Origin: Emticicia aquatica
GTDB taxonomy: Bacteria; Bacteroidota; Bacteroidia; Cytophagales; Spirosomataceae
Length of the DNA stretch: 64,000 nucleotides
NCBI RefSeq assembly: GCF_923079645.1
Contig: NZ_CAKLPY010000002.1
Span: 930,001-994,000 of the forward strand
Reading direction: 5' to 3'
Part shown: positions 43,974-52,629 of the stretch, in pieces
Numbering within the stretch: the stretch's first letter is position 1
How the letters are laid out: each line of letters opens with the position of its first letter
The notes under the pieces: model-generated
Told to the model about the DNA's origin: nothing
The model's input: the letters and a program-made list of their open reading frames with translations, nothing else
Database searches by the model: none
Translations under genes and position numbers: made by a program

Positions 43974-45905
43974 CTATAACAAAACTGATGCTTCCGAAAA
44001 TTCTCTAACAGCGTTAGCAATCCCTTCTGGGTCAAAACCACACTCATGGTGTAATTCCAATTGCTCTCCGTGTTCAACAATTCGGTCAGGAATACCCAAA
44101 CGCTTTACTTTCGCTGAATAACCATTATCAATCATGAATTCAATAACCGCACTTCCCATTCCACCTTGTAAACAACCATCCTCAACGGTGATTACGCGGT
44201 CGAATTTTTGAAAAACTTCATGCAACATCATTTCATCCAAAGGTTTTACAAATCGCAAGTCATAATGAGCTGGATTTAAGCCTTCTTTTTCTAATATTTC
44301 ACAAGCTTTGACTGCATAATTTCCAATATGACCAATCGTCAAAATGGCTACTTCTTCACCATCTTTTATCTTTTTACCCTTCCCGATTTCAATTTTTTGG
44401 AAAGGCCTTTTCCAATCTGGCATCACACCCTCTCCTCTAGGATAGCGAATCGTGAATGCTGTTTTAAGTTTTTGAATTTCGTCTAACTGAAATGTAAACA
44501 TCATGTTTCGTAACTCTTCTTCATTCATTGGAGACGCAACAACCATATTCGGAATACACCTCATGTAAGCAATATCATACGCACCATGATGCGTAGGGCC
44601 ATCTGCTCCCGCAAAACCAGCACGGTCAAGGCAAAAAATAACAGGTAGTTGTTGTAAACAAACGTCATGAATTACTTGGTCATAAGCACGTTGCATAAAA
44701 GTTGAGTAAATATTACAATAAACTACCAGATTTTGGGTGGCCATTCCAGCCGAAAACGTAACAGCGTGCTGTTCGGCAATACCAACATCAAAAGCACGGT
44801 CGGGCATGGCTTTCATCATAATATTCAACGACGAACCCGACGGCATGGCAGGCGTTACACCTACTATTTTATCATTTTTCTCTGCTAATTCTACGATTGT
44901 ATTACCAAAAACATCTTGGTATTTGGGTGGCATTGGTTTGTCATAAACCTTTTTTTGAATAATACCTGTCACTTTATCAAAAAGCCCTGGTGCGTGCCAT
45001 TTAGTTTGGTCTTTTTCAGCAGGTGCGTAACCTTTTCCTTTAACAGTCAAACAATGCAGGATTTTTGGGCCAGGAATATGCTTTAAATCTTCTAAAACAC
45101 TTACCAAATGGTCTATATCATGTCCGTCAATCGGGCCAAAATAACGAAGATTCAACGCTTCAAAGAAATTACTTTGGCTCAGCAAAGCTCCTTTCATAGC
45201 ATTTTCTACTTTAGCAACAATTTTTCTAGCACTTGTGCCGAATGTACTCATTTTGCCGAGTAATTGCCAAATATCTTCCTTAACGTTATTGTAAGTTTTT
45301 GAGGTAGTAATATCAGTTAGATATTCTTTCAAAGCACCTACATTTGGGTCAATTGCCATGCAATTATCATTCAGAATAATCAGCACATTCGCATCTTTCA
45401 TTGCTCCTGCGTGGTTCATTCCTTCAAAAGCCATACCTGCGGTCATTGAACCATCACCAATAATAGCAATATGTTGGCGTTTGGGTTCGCCATTAATATT
45501 CGACCCAACAGCCATTCCTAAGGCTGCCGAAATTGAAGTCGATGAATGACCAACACCAAAAGTATCAAATTCACTTTCTTTTCTTTTGGGAAAACCCGAA
45601 ATCCCTCCGTAAAACCTATTTGTATGAAATTTATCTCTCCTACCTGTCAATATTTTATGCCCATAAGCTTGGTGTCCTACATCCCAAACCAACTGGTCGT
45701 CAGGTGTATTAAACACATAATGTAAGGCTACTGTCAGTTCGACTACACCTAAACTCGAACTAAAATGCCCACCATAAACTGAAACTGTATCGATAATGTA
45801 TTGACGAAGTTCATCAGCAATTTGCGGAAGCTTTGTTCGCTCAACTTTTTTTAAATCCGCAGGAAAGTTAATGTCTTTCAGAATTTCACCGGGTATTATA
45901 AGCAT
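43974..45905 (-). CDS. dxs: 1-deoxy-D-xylulose-5-phosphate synthase
   Basis: Thiamine-diphosphate enzyme that joins pyruvate and glyceraldehyde 3-phosphate in the first step of the MEP isoprenoid pathway. TPP-binding GDGSMTAGMAFEGMNHAG and the Asn in ILNDNCMAID are clear, and the second half has CLDRAGFAGADGPTHHGAYD, which is specific to DXS. The 643-residue length is standard. Starts at ATG 45905; a TAACTTTG that could act as -7 lies 44 bp upstream. Ends with a terminator. Confidence 0.96.
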   Translation of the reverse strand: MLIIPGEILKDINFPADLKKVERTKLPQIADELRQYIIDTVSVYGGHFSSSLGVVELTVALHYVFNTPDDQLVWDVGHQAYGHKILTGRRDKFHTNRFYGGISGFPKRKESEFDTFGVGHSSTSISAALGMAVGSNINGEPKRQHIAIIGDGSMTAGMAFEGMNHAGAMKDANVLIILNDNCMAIDPNVGALKEYLTDITTSKTYNNVKEDIWQLLGKMSTFGTSARKIVAKVENAMKGALLSQSNFFEALNLRYFGPIDGHDIDHLVSVLEDLKHIPGPKILHCLTVKGKGYAPAEKDQTKWHAPGLFDKVTGIIQKKVYDKPMPPKYQDVFGNTIVELAEKNDKIVGVTPAMPSGSSLNIMMKAMPDRAFDVGIAEQHAVTFSAGMATQNLVVYCNIYSTFMQRAYDQVIHDVCLQQLPVIFCLDRAGFAGADGPTHHGAYDIAYMRCIPNMVVASPMNEEELRNMMFTFQLDEIQKLKTAFTIRYPRGEGVMPDWKRPFQKIEIGKGKKIKDGEEVAILTIGHIGNYAVKACEILEKEGLNPAHYDLRFVKPLDEMMLHEVFQKFDRVITVEDGCLQGGMGSAVIEFMIDNGYSAKVKRLGIPDRIVEHGEQLELHHECGFDPEGIANAVREFSEASVLL

Positions 45906-45948
45906 ATCTTTTTACCAATTAGAGGTAGATTGTCTTTTTAAAACTGAA

Positions 45949-45956
45949 CAAAGTTA
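45949..45956 (-). promoter_or_regulatory. Probable -7 element of dxs
   Basis: TAACTTTG on the minus strand, 44 bp before the dxs ATG, matching TAnnTTTG. The upstream -33 is not a clear TTG. Confidence 0.42.
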
Positions 45957-46148
45957 AAATTGTTCGATTCTGAAGAAAAAAATTACGTATATAACTCGTA
46001 AGCAATAATCAACAGTCGATTAAATACACAAACCCATTCGGTTTGAATGTCAAATATATAGATATTTCAAAAACATTTTCGCAAAATAAACCTCAATTTT
46101 TTTGACAATGACGTCTAAAATAAAGCTTTAAATGTATGAGCTTTTTTA

Positions 46149-47057
46149 TCAATCTTTCTTTTGGCTTGCTCGATAGAGTTTTTGTTTTTCTTCTTTTGTG
46201 AGACTTTCGTAACCTGATTTTCCAATTTTATCAAGTATTGCATCGACTTCATCTTGGTCAGGAAAATAATTCGGGTCAAGACTTGCATTATTACTACCTT
46301 TACTCGCAACCGTAGATTCACTGTATTTTCTCTGTGGAATTTTCATTTGAGGTTTTGGTCGCCAAAGGCTTCCCCACCAATCAGCCATTGATTCAATTGG
46401 ACTTCCTAAATCAACCCCTTTTCGTAGTAAATAAATGTAAGAATAGCCCGCCAAAGCTCCTCCTAAATGAGAAATACCGCTACTTGGTACAATAAATGAT
46501 AATATCAAGAAAAACCAAGCAATGTAACGTATCTTGATTAGAATGATACCAAACAAATAAAATTCGTATTCGGGAAGTAAAGCAACCGCCGCAAACATTA
46601 CCGCATAAACTGCCGCTGATGCTCCCAAAATAGTTGGACTAATATTGTTCAGTTGAGGTGAAAGAGCAAGAAGGTTATAAATAGCCACATAAACAAGGCC
46701 ACTAACTAAGCCTCCAATAATATAAATATTTAATAGTTTTCTGCTTCCAATGAACTCCTGCACCAAAGTACCAAACCAAAATAAAGTTAGCATATTGAAA
46801 AGCAAATGCAAGAAACCATAGTGCGTAAAGGCATAAGTTATTAATGTCCAAGGTTTCCAAATAAATTGCCTTACAGGAGCTATCAGCTCAAAATTATCAG
46901 TAATTGCTTTGTTGATAATTTCTCCTTTTGGAGTAAAAGAAAATATAAAACCTAATAAAATTAAAGACAGGAATACCCCAACGTTAATAAGCATCAACTG
47001 CACTAACGTGTTGCCTTTTCTAAAAGGATTCTTTATGTCGTCAATTAAACTTGCCAC
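46149..47057 (-). CDS. Rhomboid intramembrane serine protease (C-terminal extension)
   Basis: A 302-residue rhomboid. Six or so hydrophobic segments lie between 20 and 215. The catalytic serine is S147 in LGASAAVYAV and the histidine is H197 in GISHLGGALAG; HLLFNML also fits. Beyond the membrane core, a tail of about 90 residues (with KIPQRKYSES and ESLTKEEKQKLYRASQKKD) is probably cytoplasmic. It starts 2 bp after the preceding rhomboid gene, and both follow mutL, an arrangement common in Bacteroidota. Substrates unknown. Confidence 0.9.
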   Translation of the reverse strand: MASLIDDIKNPFRKGNTLVQLMLINVGVFLSLILLGFIFSFTPKGEIINKAITDNFELIAPVRQFIWKPWTLITYAFTHYGFLHLLFNMLTLFWFGTLVQEFIGSRKLLNIYIIGGLVSGLVYVAIYNLLALSPQLNNISPTILGASAAVYAVMFAAVALLPEYEFYLFGIILIKIRYIAWFFLILSFIVPSSGISHLGGALAGYSYIYLLRKGVDLGSPIESMADWWGSLWRPKPQMKIPQRKYSESTVASKGSNNASLDPNYFPDQDEVDAILDKIGKSGYESLTKEEKQKLYRASQKKD

Positions 47058-47059
47058 TA

Positions 47060-47698
47060 TTAATAAAATCTATCCTTTTTCTTGTTCCAATAATTAATTA
47101 ATAATATACCAAAAATTAGGCCACCGATGTGTGCAAAATGAGCAACACCTGGCATAACATTATATACTCCAGAGAAAATTTCAAAAAGAGTATATAAAGA
47201 TACTAAATATTTTGCTTTTACTGGTATTGGCAGAGGAAAAATTATCATTTCAGTATTAGGAAATAATCTTGCAAAAGCTCCTAAAATACCAAATATCGCT
47301 CCTGATGCACCAACCATTGAGCCGCTCATCATCATGGTGTATTCGGGTGAATCAATGGAAAATTTTGAAATTTCGTACAAATTTATACTTCCATGCAACA
47401 AACAAGCTCCAACTCCAGATACAATGTATAAAATCAAAAAGCGTTTGCCTCCCAAAAATCTCTCCAGCATTGGCCCAAACATAAATAAACCAAACATATT
47501 ACTAAAAATATGTCCTGAGTTTGCGTGCAGAAACATATACGTAAAAATCTGTATTGGGTTAAATAAACCCATTTCATGCATCGAAAATGTGTGATAGCCA
47601 AATGTGGCGGCGAGGTCAATTCTCAAAAAACTTCCTACCAAATAAACGGCAATGTTTGCCATCAATAAGTTACGAACAATCGGTGTAACTTGAAACAT
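47060..47698 (-). CDS. Rhomboid intramembrane serine protease
   Basis: A 212-residue minimal rhomboid. The catalytic serine is S132 in MVGASGAIFGILG and the histidine is H190 in HFAHIGGLIFG; HIFSNMFGLFMFGPMLER is the loop-helix region of the family. It sits 58 bp after mutL and 2 bp before the second rhomboid gene, probably as part of a mutL-rhomboid-rhomboid operon. Being intact, both copies are likely active and probably act on different substrates. Confidence 0.91.
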   Translation of the reverse strand: MFQVTPIVRNLLMANIAVYLVGSFLRIDLAATFGYHTFSMHEMGLFNPIQIFTYMFLHANSGHIFSNMFGLFMFGPMLERFLGGKRFLILYIVSGVGACLLHGSINLYEISKFSIDSPEYTMMMSGSMVGASGAIFGILGAFARLFPNTEMIIFPLPIPVKAKYLVSLYTLFEIFSGVYNVMPGVAHFAHIGGLIFGILLINYWNKKKDRFY

Positions 47699-47756
47699 AA
47701 TTTTTAAAGTCGATAATGCGGGTTAATAACTGAAATCTGTATAAAAAAAAGATTCG

Positions 47757-49649
47757 TTAATACTTTTTGCTCAACAATTCAGCTAATTGTTCTAACGATA
47801 AAATTGTCATTATTGGTTCGCCATTGGGTGTATAACTTGGCACGGCTGTTTCAAATAGCTGATGAATCAACAAGTTTATCTCAATTTTTGATAATTCTCC
47901 CATGTATTTAGAAGAAGAACGTTTCGAGAATGAACGAGCCACATTTTCAAGTCTGTCCAATTTCAAATCAGCTTGATTTGTTTTGAATTGCTGAACCAAT
48001 CCTTCAAAAATCTCTCTTTCATTTTCTTCTTGTACTTCGGGCGGCACGCCATTTATTTTAATTGTATGCTGCCCAAACTCCTCAAATGAAAACCCTAAAG
48101 CCTTGATTTCATCTTGTATCTCCATGACCAGCTGAAAATCAGCAGGCAGTAAATCAACTACTTTTGGAAAAAGTAATTGCTGTGTAAACGATTTTTTATT
48201 CTGTAAATTATTAAAATATTTTTCATACAAAATTCGCTCATAAGCTGCTCGTTGGTCAATAAGCATTAATCCGCTTTTAGCCTGAGCTACAATAAAACGA
48301 TTTTGCACCTGAATCGCACTGATTTCCTGAATTTCTGCAATCCTCCTTCCTTCATCCGAAATATCATTGGCTTTACTGCCCATGGTCATTGGCTCGGATT
48401 CAAAATTCAGGTTTGCTTGATTATTGGGTTTGAAACTTTCTAAACCATCAAATAGTTTTCGCCAGTTTTCAGAATTTACTTTTTCTCGATAAGAATCTTC
48501 TTTAGGTGGATGATAAGAGTTTTGCTGAGAATTGGCATTTTCAAAATCGTTTAAACCAGAAAATGAAGAACTCATCGGGTTTGGAGAATCACTGAAACGA
48601 CTTGTCGATGTCAAATTTCCAAAATTAATATCTGAATCAAAATCAATCGTTGGCGTGAGGTTATAAACACCAATCGCTCTTCGCACTGCCGACCTAATAA
48701 TGGCATAAACAGCACGCTCATCATCAAATTTTATTTCCGTTTTGGTCGGATGAATATTAACATCAACATGCGAAGGGTCGATTTCAATAAATAGCACATA
48801 AAATGGGCTACTACCTTCGGGAATTGTTGCTTCAAAAGCACTTAGTACCGCATGATGCAGATAATTATGTTTGATAAATCGCTTATTGACGAAGAAAAAC
48901 TGCTCTCCTCGACCTTTTTTTGCTGATTCTGGCTTTCCAACATAACCCGAGATATTGACAAAAGGTGTTTCTTCTTCACAATTGGCTAATTGTTCACGGT
49001 AAGTTTTTCCAAAAATATCAACAATTCGTTTGCTCAATTTTCCAGTAGGAAGGTTATACACTTCCACATCATTGTGATATAACGTAAAAGCGATATCAGG
49101 ATGAGCCAGTGCCACACGCTGAAATTCATCCAATACGTGTTTCATTTCTACTGGATTTGACTTCAAGAAATTTCTGCGAGCAGGAACATTGAAAAAGAGG
49201 TTTTTTACTTGGAAATTCGTTCCTTTCGGACAAGAAACTGATTCTTGTGTTTTCACTTCCGAGCCTTCAACCCGAATCAACGTACCAATTTCATCAATCA
49301 TGCGTCGACTACGCACTTCAACTTGAGCAATGGCCGCAATTGAAGCCAATGCTTCACCTCGAAAACCCATCGTAAGGATAGAGAAAAGGTCATCGGCTGT
49401 TCGGATTTTAGAAGTAGCATGTCGTTCAAAACTCATTCGAGCATCAGTTGCCGACATTCCCATACCATCATCAATTACTTGAATAAGGGTACGACCCGCA
49501 TCTTTGACAATTAATTGTATATTATTTGCACGAGCATCTATTGAATTTTCCAAAAGTTCTTTCACCACCGAAGCTGGTCGCTGCACAACCTCTCCTGCCG
49601 CAATCTGATTAGCTATTGAGTCGGGTAGTAAATGAATTATATCAAGCAT
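47757..49649 (-). CDS. mutL: DNA mismatch repair protein MutL
   Basis: Links MutS recognition to strand removal in mismatch repair. The GHKL ATPase has ELLENSIDARA, DDGMGM and GFRGEALASI (33-103). A linker about 340-440 separates it from the C-terminal dimerisation domain. The endonuclease motif expected as DQHA-x2-E-x4-E reads DQRAAYERILYE at 465-476, with Arg replacing the metal-binding His, and the CPHGRP-type site reads PNGEP near 608, so the nickase activity may be absent or altered. Length is 630. First gene of the mutL-rhomboid-rhomboid set. Confidence 0.94.
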   Translation of the reverse strand: MLDIIHLLPDSIANQIAAGEVVQRPASVVKELLENSIDARANNIQLIVKDAGRTLIQVIDDGMGMSATDARMSFERHATSKIRTADDLFSILTMGFRGEALASIAAIAQVEVRSRRMIDEIGTLIRVEGSEVKTQESVSCPKGTNFQVKNLFFNVPARRNFLKSNPVEMKHVLDEFQRVALAHPDIAFTLYHNDVEVYNLPTGKLSKRIVDIFGKTYREQLANCEEETPFVNISGYVGKPESAKKGRGEQFFFVNKRFIKHNYLHHAVLSAFEATIPEGSSPFYVLFIEIDPSHVDVNIHPTKTEIKFDDERAVYAIIRSAVRRAIGVYNLTPTIDFDSDINFGNLTSTSRFSDSPNPMSSSFSGLNDFENANSQQNSYHPPKEDSYREKVNSENWRKLFDGLESFKPNNQANLNFESEPMTMGSKANDISDEGRRIAEIQEISAIQVQNRFIVAQAKSGLMLIDQRAAYERILYEKYFNNLQNKKSFTQQLLFPKVVDLLPADFQLVMEIQDEIKALGFSFEEFGQHTIKINGVPPEVQEENEREIFEGLVQQFKTNQADLKLDRLENVARSFSKRSSSKYMGELSKIEINLLIHQLFETAVPSYTPNGEPIMTILSLEQLAELLSKKY

Positions 49650-49952
49650 TGGTATAAATATAAAAAGCGAAGTAATGGTGAAAATTAACCAAAAAAGTCA
49701 ATTTATCTTATTACTGTAAACATCTTAAAATCGAAAACTGTTCGTTTGGTGCAAATTTGTTGTTTTTCAAGGGGAAATCATTGAATAATCTTTCTTTTTT
49801 TTATAAAAACTTAATTTCCCAAGCTTTTCATCCCAGACATCATACATTTTTGACATATGATTAAGTAACTTTCTAAAAAAACCTTACTTCAACTTTTGAA
49901 CTTTTCTGTTTAGCTAATGTGTTTCCCTTCAAACATTCTAACCCTTTGAGAT
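49650..49952. other. Spacer between divergent mutL and DUF2911 genes
   Basis: A 303-bp AT-rich region that should hold promoters for both neighbours. I find no exact TTG-N19-TAnnTTTG pair; TAACTTTC near 49868 and a minus-strand CAAATTTG near 49750 are one-mismatch -7 candidates. No hairpin or credible open frame is visible. Confidence 0.4.
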
Positions 49953-50477
49953 ATGAACAAATACGTAAAAATTTCACTTATTACAGTTGCAGTTTTAGTA
50001 ATCGCTTTCTTTGGATTTAAAACTTTTACCAAAAGCAAGAGTCCAGCCGAAACCGCTAAATTTGACCAAAATGGTCTTTCTGTTCAAGTCGATTATTGCC
50101 GACCTTTCAAAAAAGACCGTGAGATTTTCGGAAAACTTGTTCCTTATGGTGCCGTTTGGCGTACAGGTGCAAATGAAGCAACTATTTTTGATGCAAAACA
50201 AGACATTAAAATTGCGGATAAAACCTTAAAAGCAGGAAAATATACCCTTTGGACAATTCCAAATGTTGATAAATGGACAATTATTTTAAATAGTGAAACT
50301 GGTCAGTGGGGAACAAACTACGATGAAAAAAAAGACGTTTTACGAGTTGATGTTCAAGCTGGAAAAATAGCTGAAACAGTTGAGCAATTCAAACTTGAAT
50401 TTGCTGCTACAACCACAGGAACAGACATGATTTTACGTTGGGAAAATACCGAAGTAAAAGTTCCAATTAGTTTGTGA
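49953..50477 (+). CDS. DUF2911 exported protein
   Basis: A 174-residue protein with one N-terminal hydrophobic segment (ISLITVAVLVIAFFGF), either a signal anchor or an uncleaved signal. The DUF2911 pattern is clear: VQVDYCRPFKKDREIFGKLVPYGAVWRTGANEATIF, then IADKTLKAGKYTLWTIPN and WTIILNSETGQWGTNYDE. This Bacteroidota family has a beta-sandwich fold and unknown function. It ends at a strong bidirectional terminator shared with the GNAT gene. Confidence 0.86.
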   Translation: MNKYVKISLITVAVLVIAFFGFKTFTKSKSPAETAKFDQNGLSVQVDYCRPFKKDREIFGKLVPYGAVWRTGANEATIFDAKQDIKIADKTLKAGKYTLWTIPNVDKWTIILNSETGQWGTNYDEKKDVLRVDVQAGKIAETVEQFKLEFAATTTGTDMILRWENTEVKVPISL

Positions 50478-50490
50478 AAAATACTTACGT

Positions 50491-50524
50491 AAAAGGTCTC
50501 CAAGTAACTTGGAGACCTTTTTTT
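50491..50524. terminator. Bidirectional terminator between DUF2911 and GNAT genes
   Basis: Near-perfect palindrome AAAAGGTCTCCAAGT / ACTTGGAGACCTTTT (50491-50505, 50507-50521) with T-runs on both strands. It overlaps the stop of the convergent GNAT gene. The core GGTCTC is shared with the terminator at 18522. Confidence 0.85.
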
Positions 50525-51023
50525 ATTCCCTAAATTTCACAAAAATATGTTCATCAAAAAGTTCATTTTCTTTGAAAAGAGACTTTTTCAAGATTGCTTC
50601 TCGTTGAAATTCTGCTTTTTCCAAAACTCGCATTGAAGCAAGATTATACTCAAAAACTCCAGCATAAATCCGAAAAACATCGTAATAACTAAACGTAAAA
50701 TCGACAACTTCATTAATTGCCGACGAAACGATTCCTTGTCCCCAATAATCTTCTCCAATCCAATACCCGATTTCGGCATTTTTTCGATAAATATCATCTT
50801 TCAATAAAATTCCGATTCCGCCAATGGCTTTTCCTTTTACTTCAATGGCAAAAGTTGCAGGAAATGTTGCCGCTATTTTTATCCATTCATAAGCATCCGT
50901 AAGAGTGTAAGGATGCGGAAAAATATCTTTTAAATTCTTCCAAATTTTGTAATTATTGGCATTTTCAGCAAGTGTTTTTTCGTCACCTATTTTCCAGTGA
51001 CGTAAAGTGTAATTTTTACTCAT
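50523..51023 (-). CDS. GNAT family N-acetyltransferase (RimJ/RimL type)
   Basis: A 166-residue GNAT acetyltransferase. The acetyl-CoA fold shows as FAIEVKGKAIGGIGIL followed by AEIGYWIGEDYWGQGIVSSAINEVVDF and RIYAGVFEYNLASMRVLEKAEFQREAILKK. The IGYW-x5-W-GQGI run is typical of the RimJ/RimL group, which acetylate N-termini of ribosomal proteins, and of related antibiotic and metabolite acetylases. The target is unknown. It is followed upstream on the same strand by the barstar-like and RNase genes (15 bp spacing), so it may be in the same transcript. Confidence 0.88.
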   Translation of the reverse strand: MSKNYTLRHWKIGDEKTLAENANNYKIWKNLKDIFPHPYTLTDAYEWIKIAATFPATFAIEVKGKAIGGIGILLKDDIYRKNAEIGYWIGEDYWGQGIVSSAINEVVDFTFSYYDVFRIYAGVFEYNLASMRVLEKAEFQREAILKKSLFKENELFDEHIFVKFRE

Positions 51024-51037
51024 CGTTTAATTATTAT

Positions 51038-51460
51038 CTACTTTATTTCATAGCTAATCTCCTGACTATCAAGCAATTTAATTATTCTTTCGCTCGGCGA
51101 AAAAGCAATTATTAATTCTTTTTTAGGGAAATCATCGTCCTCATCAATCCATTTCCAATCTTCGCAAGTAGCATCCAATAAATCAAGAAGTGTAGGTAAT
51201 TTATCAGGATTTCGTTCTTTTTCAACAAAATTTTCAGAGTGAGTTATATAAACAGCTATTTTTTCTTGTTTCAACCAAGACAAATCATTGAGCATTTCGT
51301 CGAGTGAATCAAGGTTAAAGCCAAAATATTCTGGAAAGTTTAAGACTTTAGCAATTTCTTCGTAGAAACCACGTAAAGTATGGGCTTTTTGTCCATCAAC
51401 TTCTGCTACGTGATAGCTTTTAATCAATTCTAAATTATTGGTAATGAAGAAGTTTGGCAT
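51038..51460 (-). CDS. Barstar-family RNase inhibitor
   Basis: A 140-residue barstar-like protein. The core pattern, RGFYEEIAKVLNFPEYFGFNLDSLDEMLNDLSWL, is the barstar helix that blocks the RNase active site; D51 aligns with Asp35 of barstar and E55 with Asp39. No signal peptide, so it should be cytoplasmic. It begins 13 bp after the stop of the lipoprotein RNase gene, in the same transcript. The pair forms an enzyme and immunity module. Confidence 0.85.
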   Translation of the reverse strand: MPNFFITNNLELIKSYHVAEVDGQKAHTLRGFYEEIAKVLNFPEYFGFNLDSLDEMLNDLSWLKQEKIAVYITHSENFVEKERNPDKLPTLLDLLDATCEDWKWIDEDDDFPKKELIIAFSPSERIIKLLDSQEISYEIK

Positions 51461-51473
51461 AAAGAAAAAATTA

Positions 51474-51920
51474 TTAAGGTATTTCTATAAAGCTTTTGTA
51501 GTGATTTTTAGTAAAATATGCTTTGCCATCTGAGCTAGTAATTAGGCGTTCTGCTCCTCTGTTTTTACCTGCTATTTTAGGATTAACATCCCATTCTTGG
51601 TAATTTATTTTGCGACCATTGGCTTCTTTTTTAGGCAATAGGCCTTCGTAATTACCAAATTTTCTCCCGCCAACGTAACCGTTCGGTGCAACTCCATTTT
51701 CACGCACATATTTTAGTGTTTCAAGTACTTTTTGTGGTACTTTACTTTCGTTTTTGTAGTCTTTCTTTTTAGTTTTTTCCTCAGAAACATCAGATTTTAC
51801 AGCATTTTGTATCGTTTCTGGAGATTTATATGTTTCGTTTTTAGGTGCTTGTCGGCAAGTCAAAAACGCTTGGCTTATGAATAAAAATAGGAAAAAACTG
51901 TTTTTTAAAAATGGCTTCAC
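51474..51920 (-). CDS. Lipoprotein barnase-like guanyl-specific ribonuclease
   Basis: A 148-residue extracytoplasmic RNase. The signal peptide ends in a lipobox (AFLTC, C22), so it is predicted to be lipid-anchored outside the cytoplasm. After a spacer of about 35 residues, the microbial RNase (N1/T1/barnase) domain begins VPQKVLETLKYVRENGVAPNGYVGGRKFGNYEGLLP. Catalytic counterparts of barnase E73, R83, R87 and H102 are E109 (YQEWD), R121, R125 (RGAERL) and H140 (KNHYKSF). The matching barstar-like gene follows 13 bp later. Such pairs serve in competition or nutrient recovery, but its role here is unknown. Confidence 0.88.
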   Translation of the reverse strand: MKPFLKNSFFLFLFISQAFLTCRQAPKNETYKSPETIQNAVKSDVSEEKTKKKDYKNESKVPQKVLETLKYVRENGVAPNGYVGGRKFGNYEGLLPKKEANGRKINYQEWDVNPKIAGKNRGAERLITSSDGKAYFTKNHYKSFIEIP

Positions 51921-51947
51921 AAGGTATTTGGATAAATTTTTCTAAAA

Positions 51948-52244
51948 TCAATTCAAAGAAAAAGCTGGAACTTTCATCACGATAGCATTATTAAACATCA
52001 ATTCGGTGATTTTGGGTTGCATAAAATCAATCAGTGGAAACTCTCCAATAATACGCAAAACCTCCAATTCATCATCGGCATTTACTACACACCAAAGTCT
52101 ATCACGCTCCATTGAAAGAGCATAAGACTGAATTTTCCCATCTTCCAAAAGTTGATTTACAATCATTCTTTGGCTCGGTATTTTTATAATTAATTTTTCT
52201 GGAAATGGATTTGGCAATTCAAACTCTACCATAAATTGGCTCAT
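51948..52244 (-). CDS. Muconolactone isomerase-like small protein
   Basis: A 98-residue dimeric alpha/beta-barrel type protein. The segment VNQLLEDGKIQSYALSMERDRLWCVVNADDELEVLRIIGEFPLIDFMQPKITEL follows the muconolactone delta-isomerase family pattern. The neighbours do not include aromatic degradation genes, and the N-terminal MSQFMVEFELPNPF differs from true isomerases, so it may serve another purpose. No signal peptide. It lies 27 bp upstream of the RNase gene on the same strand and may be co-transcribed. Confidence 0.65.
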   Translation of the reverse strand: MSQFMVEFELPNPFPEKLIIKIPSQRMIVNQLLEDGKIQSYALSMERDRLWCVVNADDELEVLRIIGEFPLIDFMQPKITELMFNNAIVMKVPAFSLN

Positions 52245-52397
52245 ATCTTTCTATTGATTTTATCAGTAAAACACAATTAATTAAACTATAATCAGCTAAC
52301 AATCAGCTACTTAAACATAACACTACTGAGCTTCTTACTAAATTTATTCACTAATATAAACAAGTTTTCTAAAAAAAACGTTTACTTTGCAAAACTT

Positions 52398-52479
52398 ATC
52401 TCAAAAGGGGTGCCTTAATATAACGGGCTGAGATTATACCCATCGAACCTGATACAGGTAATGCTGTCGAAGGGAGAGA
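52398..52479 (+). promoter_or_regulatory. TPP (THI-element) riboswitch
   Basis: The aptamer is easily seen: TCTC...GGGGTGCC, GGGCTGAGA, ACCC, GAACCTGATACAGGTAATGCTG and CGAAGGGAGA, with the first helix formed by TCTC (52399-52402) and GAGA (52474-52477). It senses thiamine pyrophosphate, and high TPP should lower expression of the receptor gene that starts at 52630. No thiamine synthesis gene follows. Confidence 0.93.
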
Positions 52480-52554
52480 GAATAGTTTTTCTGGAATGTA
52501 TTTTCTTCCGATTAACTATTCAAAATATGCAATTAAAATTTTGTCTAACCAAAA

Positions 52555-52610
52555 GCGGTTCGCCGTTCGACGGAACTCCGTCCGACAGGATTTTACTCCT
52601 TTTTCCTGTT
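52555..52610 (+). other. GC-rich hairpin pair after the TPP aptamer
   Basis: Within an AT-rich leader this 56-nt stretch is unusually GC-rich. It can fold GACGG-AACT-CCGTC (52569-52582) and then ACAGGA (52585-52590) with TCCTGT (52604-52609). These lie between the aptamer and the receptor start and may act as the expression platform, or may be a small inserted repeat. Confidence 0.45.
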
Positions 52611-52629
52611 GTTAAAACTTTTCAAAACA

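Noticed and set aside
51038..51920. Plasmid-style toxin-antitoxin system
   Set aside because: The RNase has an export signal and the inhibitor follows it, which fits a secreted nuclease and self-protection rather than an addiction module.
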